Shown here in pieces: positions 42,439 through 54,985 of a stretch of 64,000 nucleotides of DNA; position 1 is the first letter of the stretch, and each line of letters begins with the position of its first letter. The notes below the pieces were generated by a model, which was not told where the DNA came from, made no database searches, and was given only the letters and a program-made list of their open reading frames with translations. The stretch spans positions 124,001 to 188,000 of the forward strand of contig CM074145.1 of the NCBI GenBank assembly GCA_037178625.1, read 5' to 3'. Source of the stretch: Skeletonema tropicum (lineage: Eukaryota; Bacillariophyta; Thalassiosirophyceae; Thalassiosirales; Thalassiosiraceae). The translations under genes and the position numbers were made by a program.

Positions 42439-43836
42439 CTCTACTTATTTCGTGTGGTCGTCGCTTTGAAGAACTAACTGGCTGTGGTGCAAGTGTACGG
42501 TACGTCAATCTATCCATGCGCTACTTCTATCTAAAAAGTGCATGCAGCCCCAGCTCATCTTAGTAGATACCTAATGCTGCTCAGCCCCACCAGTAGCCAG
42601 TATGGTTACGTGGTTTCTTTCAGGACGGACATTATGACACAGAACAGCTGGAGATCTGTGATGATCCGCGATTTTGAGTGGTGGTTGGCGGACTTTTTGA
42701 GAAGATGGCATCTGAATCACTGTCGCATCAAAAAGTCACATAACCTAAAGCCCCACCTACCTCTAGCTCACTCAATCACTGAGATATCTTTATCAGATGC
42801 ACCATGTAGCATGTTGCCGATATCTTCCGTTGTAGCCGACCAATGACGGCGATAAGTGTCGTTTTGGAAAGCCCTTGAGCAGCTCTATCGATTAGACGTG
42901 TACAGATAATCAGCCTGATTGGACGGCTTTTTGTTCAATTGCAATTGATCTGGCCAGAAACAGGAATGGGTCTACGTCTACATCTACATCTAGAAATAGA
43001 TAGAAAGTGACCGGCAGCTTGCAAACCGGATTTGCAGCCAGATGGACACAGAAAGTGATCAGCAGCAGCAGCAGCAGGGCCTGGCACGGGCACGGCACTG
43101 GCAGGGCCAATCTACTTTGCAGCCAGATAGAATTTCAAAACAGAATTCGGATTTTGAAATGAGGTGTCCTCCATCTTCATGCATATTTTATTTTTGTTTT
43201 TGTTCCAAAGCCAAAGGCAAAGGGCACAGTCACAGTTGCTTTGTGTTTGTGTACGCATCACCGTTCTTGAGCTTGAGTTTGAGTACTAACTGTTACTGTA
43301 CCTGTACGGTGAACAGAACATGGCCATTCTGATTCGAATTCTAGTATGTATCAGGTATCGACACGTGGTACTTCAATGAACCGATTTTGAGTTTGAGAAC
43401 CTTCTTCATGTCAGTGTCAGGATGAGGACATCCACAGAAAACGTTCTGCACTTGCTTCAGCACGAGCAAGAACAAGAACAAGAATGTAACAGTAACAGTG
43501 CTATGCAGATCACCCAGTAACAGTAATAAGTAGCAGTCTCTTTGCTCAAAATCATACAGTTACAGTAACTACATTAACATTAATCTATCTACAGTATAAC
43601 TGTGACTATGAAGTACTTCTGTATACAAAAAATGCAAACTACGATAATACTAGGGGGGTGCACACCCCTGATATTCAAATTTCAAACCTATTATATTCCA
43701 TCAAATATTGATCAAATACCTTCGTCTATACCCCCAATAGAAATCCCCAAAGTTTGGTGGTGTTATATCTTTGTCTTGTGTGGATATCTTTAAGATTTCC
43801 GTTAATTTTTGGATATCAGCCTCCGTATAGGGGCAC

Positions 43837-44169
43837 TTTTGGCCATCGTGGGAATGGATTTGGAGCTGAGTCGAGTCAAATATGGTCAAATATGGCGCCA
43901 TCTGGTTAGTGAAACGATAGGAATCAGTATATATCGCCAAACACCATCCACTCTTTTAGGTCAACATGCCCACCATGGCGGACTTGACAGTATCGACCTC
44001 CTAGACAGCAGTATACATAATTCCATCAACAATAGAGACCATCATATCATCCTATATGGTATGGCTGGCCATTTTGTGCTTTTATCAGCAGCTCCAACAA
44101 GTTTTTCTTCCGATCACATATCAAAAATAAGACATTTTGAGCCGCTCGACTTCCGCCCAGATAGTGAAT
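43837..44169 (+). repeat. Dispersed repeat, copy 1
   Basis: Starts TTTTGGCCATCGTGG and ends TTCCGCCCAGATAGTGAAT. A clearly related copy lies at 58353-58664 in the same orientation, with indels in the left half and close agreement in the right half. Confidence 0.75.
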
Positions 44170-45420
44170 AATCAATATCACCACCTGTATCAAACTGTTA
44201 AGCACCGAAACAGTGGATATATTCCTTTAAATAACCATTGAGATGAATTCGGGCCACTCTTTCGGTGAGTTTCGACAAAGGAGGCCGAGTTATATTGTGT
44301 CACCGGTGCCGATCGTCTCGACCATCGACAACTTAATTTTGGCATAATATTCTGCAATATCTAAAATAAATCAGCATTTGCAAACCCCAAAACACCATGA
44401 TATTGTTTCAAATATATTGTAGCAACGTTTGCGCACCGTGGTATTGCTGTGGACTGCTGATTCTTTCTAATATATACTCATGTGTGGTGAAATTTGAGCC
44501 ATCAAAATAGGTGATTTTTAGCGTTTTGGGCATATAGCGTCCACTTTACGACTCATTTAACCCCAACTGCTGCGCAACATCGATGATAGTGACCAATAGA
44601 AGGGTGTTTTATGGTTGAATGGGGTTTGCAGCCATCTTATTATCCTACATTGGCATCGTACGGCTCCATGCGTTGAGTCGAGAATCATGTTCTGTGGTAG
44701 GCTTAGATTACACATATCATATCATGTTCTGTTAAATATAGCATATAAAGATGACCTGCTCTAGACATAGTATATTGGAAGGTGTTGTTTATATTTAAAT
44801 GCTGTGAATGACCTCCACTTTCATAAAACGAAAAAAGGCGCAGTGATTTTGTTGTATAATTATATGCCGCCCTAACAGTAGAGCGAGATGATTGAGCGGT
44901 TATCGTCGATTGTATCGGACACTGATCGACTGTAACATCCAACATGATCATTATCATCGATTGGTGCTGTTGTTTGGGTTATGGTACGCCACTCAGCATC
45001 CATATTATGCCATGAAGAGCTTTCTAAGCTGAGCTGATGTCTCACAATTTTGCATGATATAATTGATTATCACGACCCCACTTCATTAGATCCACCAAAC
45101 CAAGCCATCATCCGACGCCAATTACCCATAAAGAGTGCATATTGTAAGGCTGATTGATCTATATTCATTGTTCATTCCAATACTGTGATTCTCCACCTAG
45201 ATTTTGAGCCGGTTCGGCTCATCGTGACATGGCTGGTATGGCGCCGACGAGGACGTTGCTGTCAATTGAAGTGACCAGCGAGGCATCAGAGCATCCTCCT
45301 AGGTCTATACTATTGACGGATGTGAATATTCTTGGTATGAACCATGTCAGTTGTCTATTAATAGCGTCGGGGCGACGATGTATGCGTTGAAATCGGAGAT
45401 TTGTCAGAAAAATGGCATGG

Positions 45421-45555
45421 TTTGTCAGCTTAATTTCCACCGGGTGAACACTTGAGACCACCAAACTCAACAGGCACATAGACGGGGGTATGGTCTATGT
45501 GCCTGTTGAGTTTCATAGTGTGAGAGGAAGTAATAACAGAGATTAAGCTGACAAA
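45421..45555. repeat. Fold-back sequence with two nested inverted arms
   Basis: Outer arms of 14 bp (TTTGTCAGCTTAAT at 45421-45434, inverted at 45542-45555) enclose perfect inner arms of 21 bp (45463-45483 and 45493-45513) around a 9-base loop. The two unpaired spacers are about 28 bp each. Confidence 0.85.
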
Positions 45556-45908
45556 GGGTAATAATTCTTACGCCAAACTGGCGATGGCCAAATTTGGCCA
45601 TGGTCAAAAAGTTTGACAAAAAATACTTGGCGCGCTCAACTCGTGATTAAAAAAAATCATAGGCTGCGCACCCCCATAATAATACCTAATACTTGAACTT
45701 GAACTACGACTACGAACGAGAACTGCAAACTGCACATCAAACTTGGAAGGGAAAGGCAAGGGATTGGCTCGTCACCAGCCCAGCGGCTGTCCTTGTCCTT
45801 GGATACTTATTCTGATGATCATTCTCTTCAGCTTCAGCCCAACCCAACAGCCAACAGCCAGCAGCTCACACTCACATCATCCTTGCATTACTTTGATAGA
45901 AAACAAAA

Positions 45909-48900
45909 ATGGCAGACAACAACAATTTGGAGGAAGATGCTGGCAGCGGCAGCGGTGACGAGCAAGAACACGGTATCATCGGCCCACGATCTTCCTCTTC
46001 GCCTTCGCCTTGGGAAGCCGCTGCTGACGGAGGTGGAGGCACATCGACTAACTCCGCAACAGCAACAGGAGAAACGTGGCTCCCAGGTGGACTCGAGATT
46101 GTAGACGAAGATGCAGCTCCAGTGCCTCTGATTCAACAGATAGCTGAGATGGAACATACTGAAAATGCCTCCAAGTCATCAGAGCTGCCTACACATGGTG
46201 CAATAATGGAGCAGATTGAGGATGAAGATGATCGGCTAAGTGTCCGTGGTCCTGGTGAACTCGAGAATGTAGGCGATGAATCAAAAGCAGAGATTGATTT
46301 CGGGACGGAATCAAACGACGAAGATGATGGACCGTCACTCCCTCTCACTTTTCAGCGAGATTCTCTGGCTGATGCAGAAGAAAAACAGGTGGTAGTGCCA
46401 CAAATATCAGCATCTAGTCAAAGCAATGACGATGATACGAGTGAGGGGGGTCCAGATGATGTTCAGCAAATAATTGACGATGATGAAAATCAATCTCCCG
46501 GGGACGAAGAAAATTTGCAGCGGCGAGTTGTAGCACCTGAAAACAACGCTGCCAGCGACAATGAGGATGTGGATCAGGTCTCACGAACAGCAGCAGAGAG
46601 AAACCCATCGAACCCGTCATTGCACATTCTAGAAGCATGGATGGTTGAAGAAGAAGAGGAGGAGGAGGAGGAGGATTATACTGCATTTCCTCAGGCCACT
46701 GTTGCAACTGTTCCTGTTCTCACTCTAGGTGGTAATGATACTGTTTATGAAGCAACTCCTGTAGAGCCGTGGTGGAAACAGAGGCAAATGAAAGTGTCTT
46801 TGGTGTTGATTTTTGCATTGATTACAGCGCTGACTGCTGGTCTTGGAGTATTACTGTCAAGTTCCCCTGGTGCTGGTGCTGGTGCTGTTGCTGTCGAAAT
46901 TACAGCATCCCCTTCGGTTGCCATCGAAATAATAGCTCCCCCTTCGATGAGTGTCACTCCTTCTCAATCTCCAAGCGTGCGCAATTATGCGATGCGAGGA
47001 TCATTATTCCCTACACTCGGATTAAACATTACAGCTCCCCCTTCGATGACGACGAGTCTCTCTCCTTCTCAATCTCCAAGCGAGCGCAATTATGCAATGC
47101 GAGGATCATTACTCCCTACACTTGGATTAGAAGTTACAGCTCCCCCTTCGATGACGACGGGTCTCTCTCCTTCTCAATCTCCAAGCGAGCAATCTTATGC
47201 ATGCTTTGCTGATCGTGGCAGACTCAATTCTGCCGTTGACCGGTACGTCCAACTTGGGTGTGATGAAGGGGCAGACTTTTGCCCTGCTAGCATTGTTGAA
47301 AAGTATGGATGGCCGATTGGATCATGGTGTATTGACAACGTAACTGACATGGCAAGCTTATTTCAGGGTCTCAAAACTTTTAACGAAGATATATCTGAAT
47401 GGAATGTTGGTCAAGTTACCGATATGAGTGGAATGTTCTCTGGAGCTTTATCATTCAATCAGGATTTATCATCTTGGAATATGTCATCTGCCACGAACGT
47501 GAGAGAAATGTTCAGGGGGGCAACCTCCTTCAACCAGAATCTCTGCAAGTGGGAAGATGTTTTTCCTTACAGCAATGCAAAGGATATCTTTGTGGATTCG
47601 GGATGCACTATCAAACTCGATCCATCATCTGTACATCGAGGATCATTCTGTGCTTCCTACTGCAGCGAAATACCTCCGCAAGATTGCTTTACCACACGGA
47701 ATGAGCTCAAAGCTGCGGTTAATCAATATATTCAAGGGCTCTGGGGTGAAGATGACAGATCAAAATATGGGTGGCCGATTGGGTCTTGGTGCGTCGGCAA
47801 TATGACTGACATGTCAGAATTGTTTCAGCATCTTCATACATTTGACGAAGACATTTCTAGGTGGGATGTTGGTCAAGTTACTGATATGAGTTGGATGTTT
47901 TATGGAGCTTCATCATTCAACCAGGATTTGTCGAATTGGAATTGGCATACGACGTCTGTTACAAGTTTTAACGGCATGTTCTATGAAGCAACATCTTTTA
48001 ATGGCGACATCTCGTCTTGGAATACGTCTGCAGTGACTGATATGAGTTTCATGTTCTATGAAGCTTCATCATTCAACCAAGATGATTTGTCTCGCTGGGA
48101 CACTTCAGCTGTGACGAATATGATGTCCATGTTTAATGGAGCATCATCCTTTGATGGCGACATCTCGTCTTGGAACACGTCTGCAGTGACTGATATGAAT
48201 CAAATGTTCTATGAAGCTTCATCTTTCAACCAAGATGATTTGTCTCGCTGGGATACTTCTGCTGTTCAAACTATGTATGCCATGTTCTACGAAGCATCAT
48301 TGTTTGATAGCGACATCTCGTCTTGGAACACCTCTGCAGTGACTGATATGAGTTTCATGTTCTATGAAGCTTCATCGTTCAACCAAGAAGATCTGTCTCG
48401 CTGGGACACTTCAGCTGTGACGAATATGATGTCCATGTTTAATGGAGCATCATCCTTTAATGGCGACATCTCGTCTTGGAACACGTCTGCAGTGACTGAT
48501 ATGAATCAAATGTTCTATGAAGCTTCATCATTCAACCAAGATGATTTGTCTCGCTGGGACACTTCAGCTGTGACGAATATGATGTCCATGTTTAATGGAG
48601 CATCATCCTTTGATGGCGACATCTCGTCTTGGAACACGTCTGCAGTGACTGATATGAATCAAATGTTCTATGAAGCTTCATCTTTCAACCAAGATGATTT
48701 GTCTCGCTGGGATACTTCTGCTGTTCAAACTATGTATGCCATGTTCTACGAAGCATCATTGTTTGATAGCGACATCTCGTCTTGGAACACCTCTGCAGTG
48801 ACTGATATGAGTTTCATGTTCTATGAAGCTTCATCGTTCAACCAAGAAGATCTGTCTCGCTGGGATACTTCTGCTGTTCAAACTATGTATGCAATGTTCT

Positions 48901-49451
48901 ACGAAGCATCATCCTTTAATGGCGACATCTCGTCTTGGAACACGGCTGCAGTGACGGATATGAAGAGCATGTTCAATGCGTTCAATAGAGCGTCATCTTT
49001 TAATGGCGACATCTCGTCTTGGAACACGGCTGCAGTGACGGATATGAGTTTCATGTTCTATAGAGCTTCATCCTTCAAGCAAGAAGATCTGTCTCGCTGG
49101 GATACGTCAGCTGTTCAGACTATGAGGTACATGTTCGCATATGCATCATCCTTTGATGGCGACATCTCGTCTTGGAATACAGCTGCAGTGACGGATATGA
49201 GTTACATGTTCTGGGGAGCTTCATCTTTCAATCAAGAAGGTTTGTCGAAGTGGGATACTTCAGCTGTGACTAATATGATTTGGATGTTCTATACAGCAAC
49301 TTCATTTAGTCAGGATCTGTGTGCATGGAAAGATAACTTCCCTTACAGCAGCGCAACTGATATATTTGTGGATTCGGGCTGCACATTTCAAGACAGTCCA
49401 CGCAGTGAACAGGGAGGGCCATTCTGTGCTTCCTCTTGCACCGATAGTTAA
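45909..49451 (+). CDS. BspA-like (DUF285) repeat surface protein, copy 2
   Basis: 1180 residues, single exon, close paralogue of the gene at 12990. The acidic N-terminal region (poly-Glu, [14 protein letters not shown]) is followed by a membrane helix near 298-320 ([20 protein letters not shown]) after WWKQRQMK. It has no signal peptide, so type II topology is likely. Unlike copy 1, a Ser/Pro-rich stalk follows, with three repeats of [20 protein letters not shown] and [18 protein letters not shown] phrases (46910-47190). Then come two Cys-containing modules (PIGSWC) and about twenty DUF285 units (TDMS.MF..ASSFN.DISSWN), with alternating [11 protein letters not shown] units. The protein ends [12 protein letters not shown] and CASSCTDS. 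It is probably a cell-surface binding protein; ligand unknown. Confidence 0.85.
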   Translation: MADNNNLEEDAGSGSGDEQEHGIIGPRSSSSPSPWEAAADGGGGTSTNSATATGETWLPGGLEIVDEDAAPVPLIQQIAEMEHTENASKSSELPTHGAIMEQIEDEDDRLSVRGPGELENVGDESKAEIDFGTESNDEDDGPSLPLTFQRDSLADAEEKQVVVPQISASSQSNDDDTSEGGPDDVQQIIDDDENQSPGDEENLQRRVVAPENNAASDNEDVDQVSRTAAERNPSNPSLHILEAWMVEEEEEEEEEDYTAFPQATVATVPVLTLGGNDTVYEATPVEPWWKQRQMKVSLVLIFALITALTAGLGVLLSSSPGAGAGAVAVEITASPSVAIEIIAPPSMSVTPSQSPSVRNYAMRGSLFPTLGLNITAPPSMTTSLSPSQSPSERNYAMRGSLLPTLGLEVTAPPSMTTGLSPSQSPSEQSYACFADRGRLNSAVDRYVQLGCDEGADFCPASIVEKYGWPIGSWCIDNVTDMASLFQGLKTFNEDISEWNVGQVTDMSGMFSGALSFNQDLSSWNMSSATNVREMFRGATSFNQNLCKWEDVFPYSNAKDIFVDSGCTIKLDPSSVHRGSFCASYCSEIPPQDCFTTRNELKAAVNQYIQGLWGEDDRSKYGWPIGSWCVGNMTDMSELFQHLHTFDEDISRWDVGQVTDMSWMFYGASSFNQDLSNWNWHTTSVTSFNGMFYEATSFNGDISSWNTSAVTDMSFMFYEASSFNQDDLSRWDTSAVTNMMSMFNGASSFDGDISSWNTSAVTDMNQMFYEASSFNQDDLSRWDTSAVQTMYAMFYEASLFDSDISSWNTSAVTDMSFMFYEASSFNQEDLSRWDTSAVTNMMSMFNGASSFNGDISSWNTSAVTDMNQMFYEASSFNQDDLSRWDTSAVTNMMSMFNGASSFDGDISSWNTSAVTDMNQMFYEASSFNQDDLSRWDTSAVQTMYAMFYEASLFDSDISSWNTSAVTDMSFMFYEASSFNQEDLSRWDTSAVQTMYAMFYEASSFNGDISSWNTAAVTDMKSMFNAFNRASSFNGDISSWNTAAVTDMSFMFYRASSFKQEDLSRWDTSAVQTMRYMFAYASSFDGDISSWNTAAVTDMSYMFWGASSFNQEGLSKWDTSAVTNMIWMFYTATSFSQDLCAWKDNFPYSSATDIFVDSGCTFQDSPRSEQGGPFCASSCTDS
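48050..48880 (+). repeat. 459-bp internal duplication in the BspA-like gene
   Basis: A block with [37 protein letters not shown] and following units occurs twice, offset by 459 bp (153 codons), for example CTGCAGTGACTGATATGAAT at 48181 and 48640. The copies are nearly identical, and the offset is a multiple of three. Confidence 0.8.
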
Positions 49452-49803
49452 TGCGTATATCATCAAAGTGAATGAATAAGATAAGATTATAGTGTTTCTT
49501 TGATTTGCTTTCTTGCTATGTTATCGTCTTCCCTTAACTGCACTTTTGGAATGAGGCCATGTTCGGTGGTTGACGCGAGGATCATTATTTATTCCCTATT
49601 AATATATTGTGTCATTCCTTTGTTCAAGCTGGCTTTTTGGTAGTTTTGCTCAGTTTGCTTTCAAGTGATGGTGATGAGATAGAAGGTAAGAGCAAAAAGC
49701 TCTTGAAAGGGAGATGATTAATCGCAATTTATTGTAACTCCTACTCTCCCCATATAAATAAGTTGAAATATTAATCTCGTGAATCTGAATCTGCATTCGC
49801 ACA
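49452..49803. other. Spacer between BspA-like gene and MYND pseudogene
   Basis: 3' flank of the BspA-like gene. From about 49785 it matches bases 16365 onward. The 49500-49780 part is absent from or different in the other copy, so an insertion or deletion separates the two blocks here. Confidence 0.4.
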
Positions 49804-50737
49804 CTAATTGTTTGGCAGTGCTTGCGTACCATTCCCATCTGTCTGCATCAACTTTCGTGCTACTTCTGCTGCAACCCTCTGAGGACTTTTCGTTGCCTCC
49901 ACTGCAGCCTGATGAGCACGGAGGGCAGCAGCAAAGTCCTCTTTGCTGACCACTCCCCTTGCATAAAACATCTTCAACCTTTTCATTGATGCATTATGGC
50001 CAAGTCACTGCCCTTGCCACATTGCCTCTCTCCTCCTCCCACTTACCAAGGAAGTGCCTTGCAAAGACATGACCACCAATGGCAGCCTGTTCCAAGTGAT
50101 GTACGAACTTTTTTGCGTCCTTTTCTACACCTCGCCCCTCTTCGTACAGATCTGATTAGTGATAGTGTGATTCAATGTCACCCAATCTAGCCGCCTTCTC
50201 CAAATACTCAAAAGCAGTCGTATAGTCACCTGCGTTGAAGCGATGCATGGCAGCATTGCATAATGCATTCGGGTCGTTCGCTTCAACTCTCTTCATCTCA
50301 TTCAGACGGCATTCTTCTTCCGTCGATGGCTCAAGTTGTCGACAAAATGGGCATGTGGGTGGTAGCCTTGCTTCGAACTCTCTTACCTTATTGGCAATTA
50401 TACAGCCATCACATAACCATTTACTGCAGCACGTCTGCTGAGTGAAAATCCCTGTATCTAATGATTTGTCAAGTGGAATAGGAATGCAACAAATCGGGCA
50501 GTCGCCGTAATGTGTACTCTCAGGCTGCTTAAAAAGCAACTCATCTTTTAATTCAGTGGCCCGTTTCTTACAAGCTCGTTTATGTTGTGATCTATGATTT
50601 CTTTGACATTCAACGCCACAATATTTGACAAGTTTACATGCGGTGCAGTTCTTCAATTTGATGTCATCTCCACCTCCAATTCCGCACGAAGCACATCTCT
50701 CGCCTGCCGTCGCCGTGGCTTCATCAGTTGTGCTCAT
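49804..50737 (-). pseudogene. MYND-RING-Sel1 copy with premature stop and deletion
   Basis: ATG 50737 gives a good MYND finger and RING-like cluster (CPICCIPIP ... CCSKWLCDGC ... CPFCRQLEP) and the first repeat. A stop (TAA where sisters read TTA) ends it after ESHYH at 50156. The same frame would continue through SDLYEEGRGVEKDAKKF. Near 50003 a 23-bp deletion relative to the fragment at 16436 breaks it again. The 193-codon upstream part might still be expressed as a MYND-RING protein. Confidence 0.75.
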
Positions 50738-51430
50738 TGTAAGTATCGCCGTTCAGCAGTATTCGTCTCAATGATTGAGAGCCCACGAAAGGTAATCGAA
50801 ATGATGGTATTATCAGAGATGAATGCTCCTCCGCGGTGATTCAGTCATGGCATGAATAGATGAGTAGTGAGCAAGTGAGCAGAGGAAGCAAGAGGAAGGA
50901 AATCTTAACGCTTTTGGGGGGCAAAAAGAGGAGTTGCCCCGTCAGTCCTCTCCACAGCCGCAAATCCTCACCCACAGATACTTTTCTTCTTTACAATACC
51001 AATGATACGTAGTTTACCGTAGCACAGAAAGATATTTCAAGCCCCACACACACAAATTCGACGTCGACCATGAAATTGATGTGTAGTATACGTAGTGTCT
51101 TCTCTAATTGATAATATCGCCCTTGCAGCCACAGAATACGACGCATCAAAACAGAACCAACGCAATAACAGCATGCCATGATCCTAATACCTCCCCCGTC
51201 TTAGTTTGGAATAAAGTCTTACTAATTGCGTTAACCTGATTGAGCAGTCCGCATAGATTTCAGAGCGTGTGTATCTTAAAATTACGGCCGTGTCCTTCGA
51301 AAACATGGAATATGAATCTGATGAACCCTATCTACGAAAGCAGGTAGCACCAGGCTCTTGAAAGAGGGACAATTAATCACTACTTCTGTATTTCCATACC
51401 CATACCCATAACCCAATTACACTCCCTTTT
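50738..51430. other. Spacer with a duplicated mL43 leader
   Basis: Bases about 51033-51160 resemble the region just upstream of the mL43 gene (53915-54020). Shared strings include TGTCTTCTCTAATT and TATCGCCCTTGCAG, then AGAATACGACGC. No mL43 coding sequence follows here. Confidence 0.55.
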
Positions 51431-52313
51431 CTACATCATCTTTTCAGCTGCATCTCTCTGGGGACTCTTCATTTCTTCCACTGCAGCCTGGTGTGCACAT
51501 AATGCAGCAGCAAAGTCCGTTTTGCTGACCAATCCCCGTGTATAGTACTCCCTCAGCGCTTGCATTGAGTCATGATATCCAAGGTTAGTAGCGATGATGA
51601 AATGCTTCGCTGCCTTTTATCGATATTGCCTTTTTGCCCCTCCAAGACACCAAGATTGTGCCTTGCCAAGTGATGTCCACCAATGGCAGCCTCTTCCAAG
51701 TGATAGATAAACCAATTTCTGTCTCTTTCAACACCTTGCCCCTCGTGATATGCAATTGACAAGTGAGAATGTGATTCAATGTCACCCAATCCAGCTGCCT
51801 TCTTCAAATTCTCAACAGCAGTCGCATAATCTCCCGCCATATAACGACGCATGCCAGCTTGGTTCAAAGCAACTGGGTCATCCACTTCAACCCTCTTCAT
51901 CGCCTTGAGTTCGCATTTTGCGTTCGTCCCAATGGGGTGTCGACAGAAAGGACATGTTAGAGGTAGCCTCTGTTCTCTCTCTCTCAATTTATTGGAATGA
52001 TTGCACCCATTACACACCAATTTATTGCAACACGCCACCATAATGAACCTCAATTCATCTTGTTCAATAGTCAGTGGGATCGGTAACAAACAAATCGGAC
52101 AGTCGCCAAGATGTGCGCAGCTCAACACGCAGTTCGGCCGCCCGTTTTTTGCACACTCGTTTGTGCTCTGTGATAGATCTGTCAACATTCAACACCGCAA
52201 TACTTCATTAGCTTGCATGCATTACAGCTCTTCAATTTGATGTTGTCGCCACCTGCAGTTCCGCAAGAAGCACATCTATCATCCGCCGCTGCCTCAGTCT
52301 CAGTCGCGCTCAT
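51431..52313 (-). pseudogene. MYND-RING-Sel1 copy, several lesions
   Basis: ATG 52313 (MSATETEAAADDRCASC) opens a MYND finger that stops right after KYCGVEC. The following basic segment and part of the linker are shortened. The RING-like cluster and repeats (CPICLLPIP ... CNGC ... CPFCRHPIG, MAGDYATAVENLKKAAGLGD, EEAAIGGHHLARHNLG) run in another frame. That frame breaks at GNIDKRQRS near 51610. The tail (TDFAAALCAHQAAVE) ends at 51431 in a third frame. Confidence 0.8.
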
Positions 52314-54054
52314 TGTATCGCTATCGCCGTTCAGTAGTAGTGAGATGAATGATAGATAGACCACGAAGACGAAGACGAAGACGAAGGGAATCGAAATTAT
52401 GGTATCAACAAAGTCCGAACTCTCCTCTGCCGGCTTGTTAGTCCTTCGTTCTTCGCTTCTATTCAGTCATGGCATGATAGAATAATAGTGGCAAGGGGCA
52501 AGGCGGCCGAAGAGAAAGGAAATGGCTCAAAGCTTTTGGGGGGCAACCAAAATGGCATTTTTTTTCGTGCTGTTTCCTTCGTCGATTTTGGGGGCGAAAA
52601 AGAAGGAGGAAAGTTCGCGTGCTCTGGATGGCTCTGGGTAGCAGCTGCATCACAGCTGCTACTTAGAGGATGCAGACTACTATTGTTATTCTTCTTCGAT
52701 AAATATTATTTCATTATCTAATTGAAGTCTAGCCACCCTGCTAGGAGATTGGCTTCAAGCCAAGGGTTCAGAATGCATGGCATCTTGAATGCATCCAAGC
52801 AGGAGCTAAACTATTGATATGGATAGTATGTACGGTTGTAACTCTCTTTCATTTGTGTCAACACTGCTTGTTATAAGGTTACAATCCTCTCCAATCTTCT
52901 ACTGTGCAGCAGAACTGAGTTGTTGTTGAATCTCAAATCTTATATGTCATATTTGCCGCATAGAGTTGAATACCATCAGTAATGCTTTCTCGCTCTCATA
53001 TTACGTATTCGTTTGTTTCAAATTGTGCAACCTTGTCCACTATCACAACGACTCAAATTGGCACAAGCAGAGTAATACATGTGTCATAGTCGATGCAGGT
53101 CATACTAGATAGTAATTGTTGCGTGCGGATGCATACGTTGTACAGAGGTATGCCCACTTTATACGCTACACAAAGCAACTTGCAAACACGAATGATGCAG
53201 CAACTAACACCAGGAAAAACGTATCTTTGACCAAGCCGATAATTATGAATCATTAGAAGAGTATTTCCACTATGAGGAGGGGCAAGAGCTTCACCTGACG
53301 CATCTGTTTTGGTTGATGTCGAGCGACGACGCCCAAAGCGCCAACAATCATCAGCGTGTTGAGTATTTTGTGAGCTCGACGACGACGCAACACATTTATC
53401 TGATTGTCAGCAACATCAGAGATATTCTTTACCTCGTTCATTTTGTGTTGGTTAAACGGAATCGTCTCCGACGATGGAGGATAGAGGGAGCCGTCGACGC
53501 GTAGATTGTGTCTCAACATCAACGTGATGTTTGAGCATAATTTGCATAAATACGATGGCGATTTGAGAGTTCTGCCTCTATAGATCAATCCAAAGGACCG
53601 TTCGGATGCGGTCGATGATCAAGTCGCTATTCGTGGGGACTTTTTAGTTGTGTATATATGCCGCATGTTGGCGCCGGCAATCTCTGACGGACATCATGGT
53701 TTGATGGGGGTAGGTTCGCAACCTGGTCACGAATCGACAGCTCTACGTGATTTATCTCTGATACGCGACAGACGAGTAACGTTGAACCTCGTGACTTGAA
53801 GTGACCGCATTTGTACCCCCTCCGTGACCGTATTTGCACCACCACCGTGACCGTATGTATTTGTAAGAAACAGCACAAAAACGTTGCAGCCAAAATCCAC
53901 CACACAAAAATTTGTCGCCACCATGAAATAATTGATGTGCAAGTAGTAGTGTCTTCTCTAATTATTGATATTATCGCCCTTGCAGTCATAGAATACGACG
54001 CCTCACAACAGCAGCACCAATATTAGTATCAACGATAGTAATAATAATAAAATC
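52314..54054. other. Gene-poor stretch, upstream of mL43
   Basis: No protein gene I can support. Bases 52362-52386 carry a GACGAA/GAAGAC run. Bases 53797-53865 hold three imperfect copies of CCGTGACCGTATTTG. The end (about 53930-54020) looks like an untranslated leader with a possible 5' UTR intron ending CGCCCTTGCAG. Confidence 0.35.
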
Positions 54055-54480
54055 ATGGCGACACGGGGCATACAACAACTCCAAAAACTCTCCATCCGGT
54101 ACTGCGAACACGGTGGCTCCTCCTCCACCATCCGGTCCTACCTCCAACACTCCCCCACCTCCCCCAATAACCACCTCATCAACTTTGCCACCACAAATCC
54201 CTCTGTTAAAATCATCATCAAGCCGCGCAACGGACACCATCCGTACATTCAGGGGGAATATTTGACCGGACAGTCGAAACAGATTTGTGTCAAGAATTGT
54301 AGTGAGGGGCGGATTAAGGAGGTGATGAGTATGTTGGTAAATACGAGTGGACGGAAGATTACACGGTTGGGTGGGTTGGCGGTTAGGGGGGATTGTGTGA
54401 GTGTTCAGGGCGTTTGGACGCCCATGTTGAATTTGGGGGTGGGGGGGAAGGACAGTTTTCATGTCAAGATTGTGGAGTAG
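54055..54480 (+). CDS. MRPL43: Mitochondrial large-subunit ribosomal protein mL43
   Basis: 141 residues, single coding exon. [20 protein letters not shown] and [12 protein letters not shown], then [20 protein letters not shown] and [13 protein letters not shown] match the L51/S25/CI-B8 (PF05047) thioredoxin-like fold of mL43. GRKITRL and a VQGVWTP near the end are also typical. mL43 is a structural protein of the mitochondrial ribosome. The same fold occurs in complex I subunit NDUFA2, but the length, the [10 protein letters not shown] start and the VQGVWTP end favour mL43. The first ATG is used. The leader may contain a small 5' UTR intron. A stray copy of this leader lies at about 51033-51160. 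Confidence 0.9.
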   Translation: MATRGIQQLQKLSIRYCEHGGSSSTIRSYLQHSPTSPNNHLINFATTNPSVKIIIKPRNGHHPYIQGEYLTGQSKQICVKNCSEGRIKEVMSMLVNTSGRKITRLGGLAVRGDCVSVQGVWTPMLNLGVGGKDSFHVKIVE

Positions 54481-54985
54481 TAGATGATGATCATACTTAA
54501 TATATATGATGTGTTGTAGTGCAGGATTGGAAGGATTTGGGGTGACAATGGTGCGCTTGCTGATTGATATATTATGAAGAATGGAAAGCAAACGATTGCA
54601 CCAACACGCTGTGAGCAGAGTTCAGAAATGATTAGGGCGGTGAAATTTTTTTGATGTGGTGAAAGAGAAGGAAGTGCATCGCAACTAGAGAGCGATCTAC
54701 ACTGCAAGACAATCCTCATTATCTTATGCTGCGAATATGTTGCAGGCAGGGGTGTATGTATATTATAAACACATTGAACTATGCTACAGACAAGGGCGTA
54801 TTCTAATTGAGACATTAGTGTCAATATAAGTTTACAATCACTCTCTCTCCTACTAATTGAACACGCGAGTCTTACTACAACAGCAGAATTCATCATCATG
54901 ACTTATAGCTCTTCATTCTCTCTCTCTTTCCAGAATAAGTACAATCATCCTCAATCATTTATGCTACACGCTACACCCCATCATT
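54481..54985. other. Spacer between convergent genes
   Basis: 3' flanks of mL43 and the thioredoxin-like gene. Only short unsupported open frames. Confidence 0.35.

Larger units (their letters stand above)
42439..45690. other. Gene-poor region with repeats
   Basis: No gene I can support across 3.2 kb. It holds a short CAG run (43058-43075), repeated AACAGTAACAGT-like strings (43480-43580), the dispersed repeat at 43837-44169 and the fold-back at 45421-45555. The last bases join the left edge of the BspA-block duplication at about 45691. Confidence 0.4.

Noticed and set aside
53627..53989. 120-codon minus-strand frame upstream of mL43
   Set aside because: Covers the CCGTGACCGTATTTG repeats and the mL43 leader; no domain and overlaps likely untranslated sequence.
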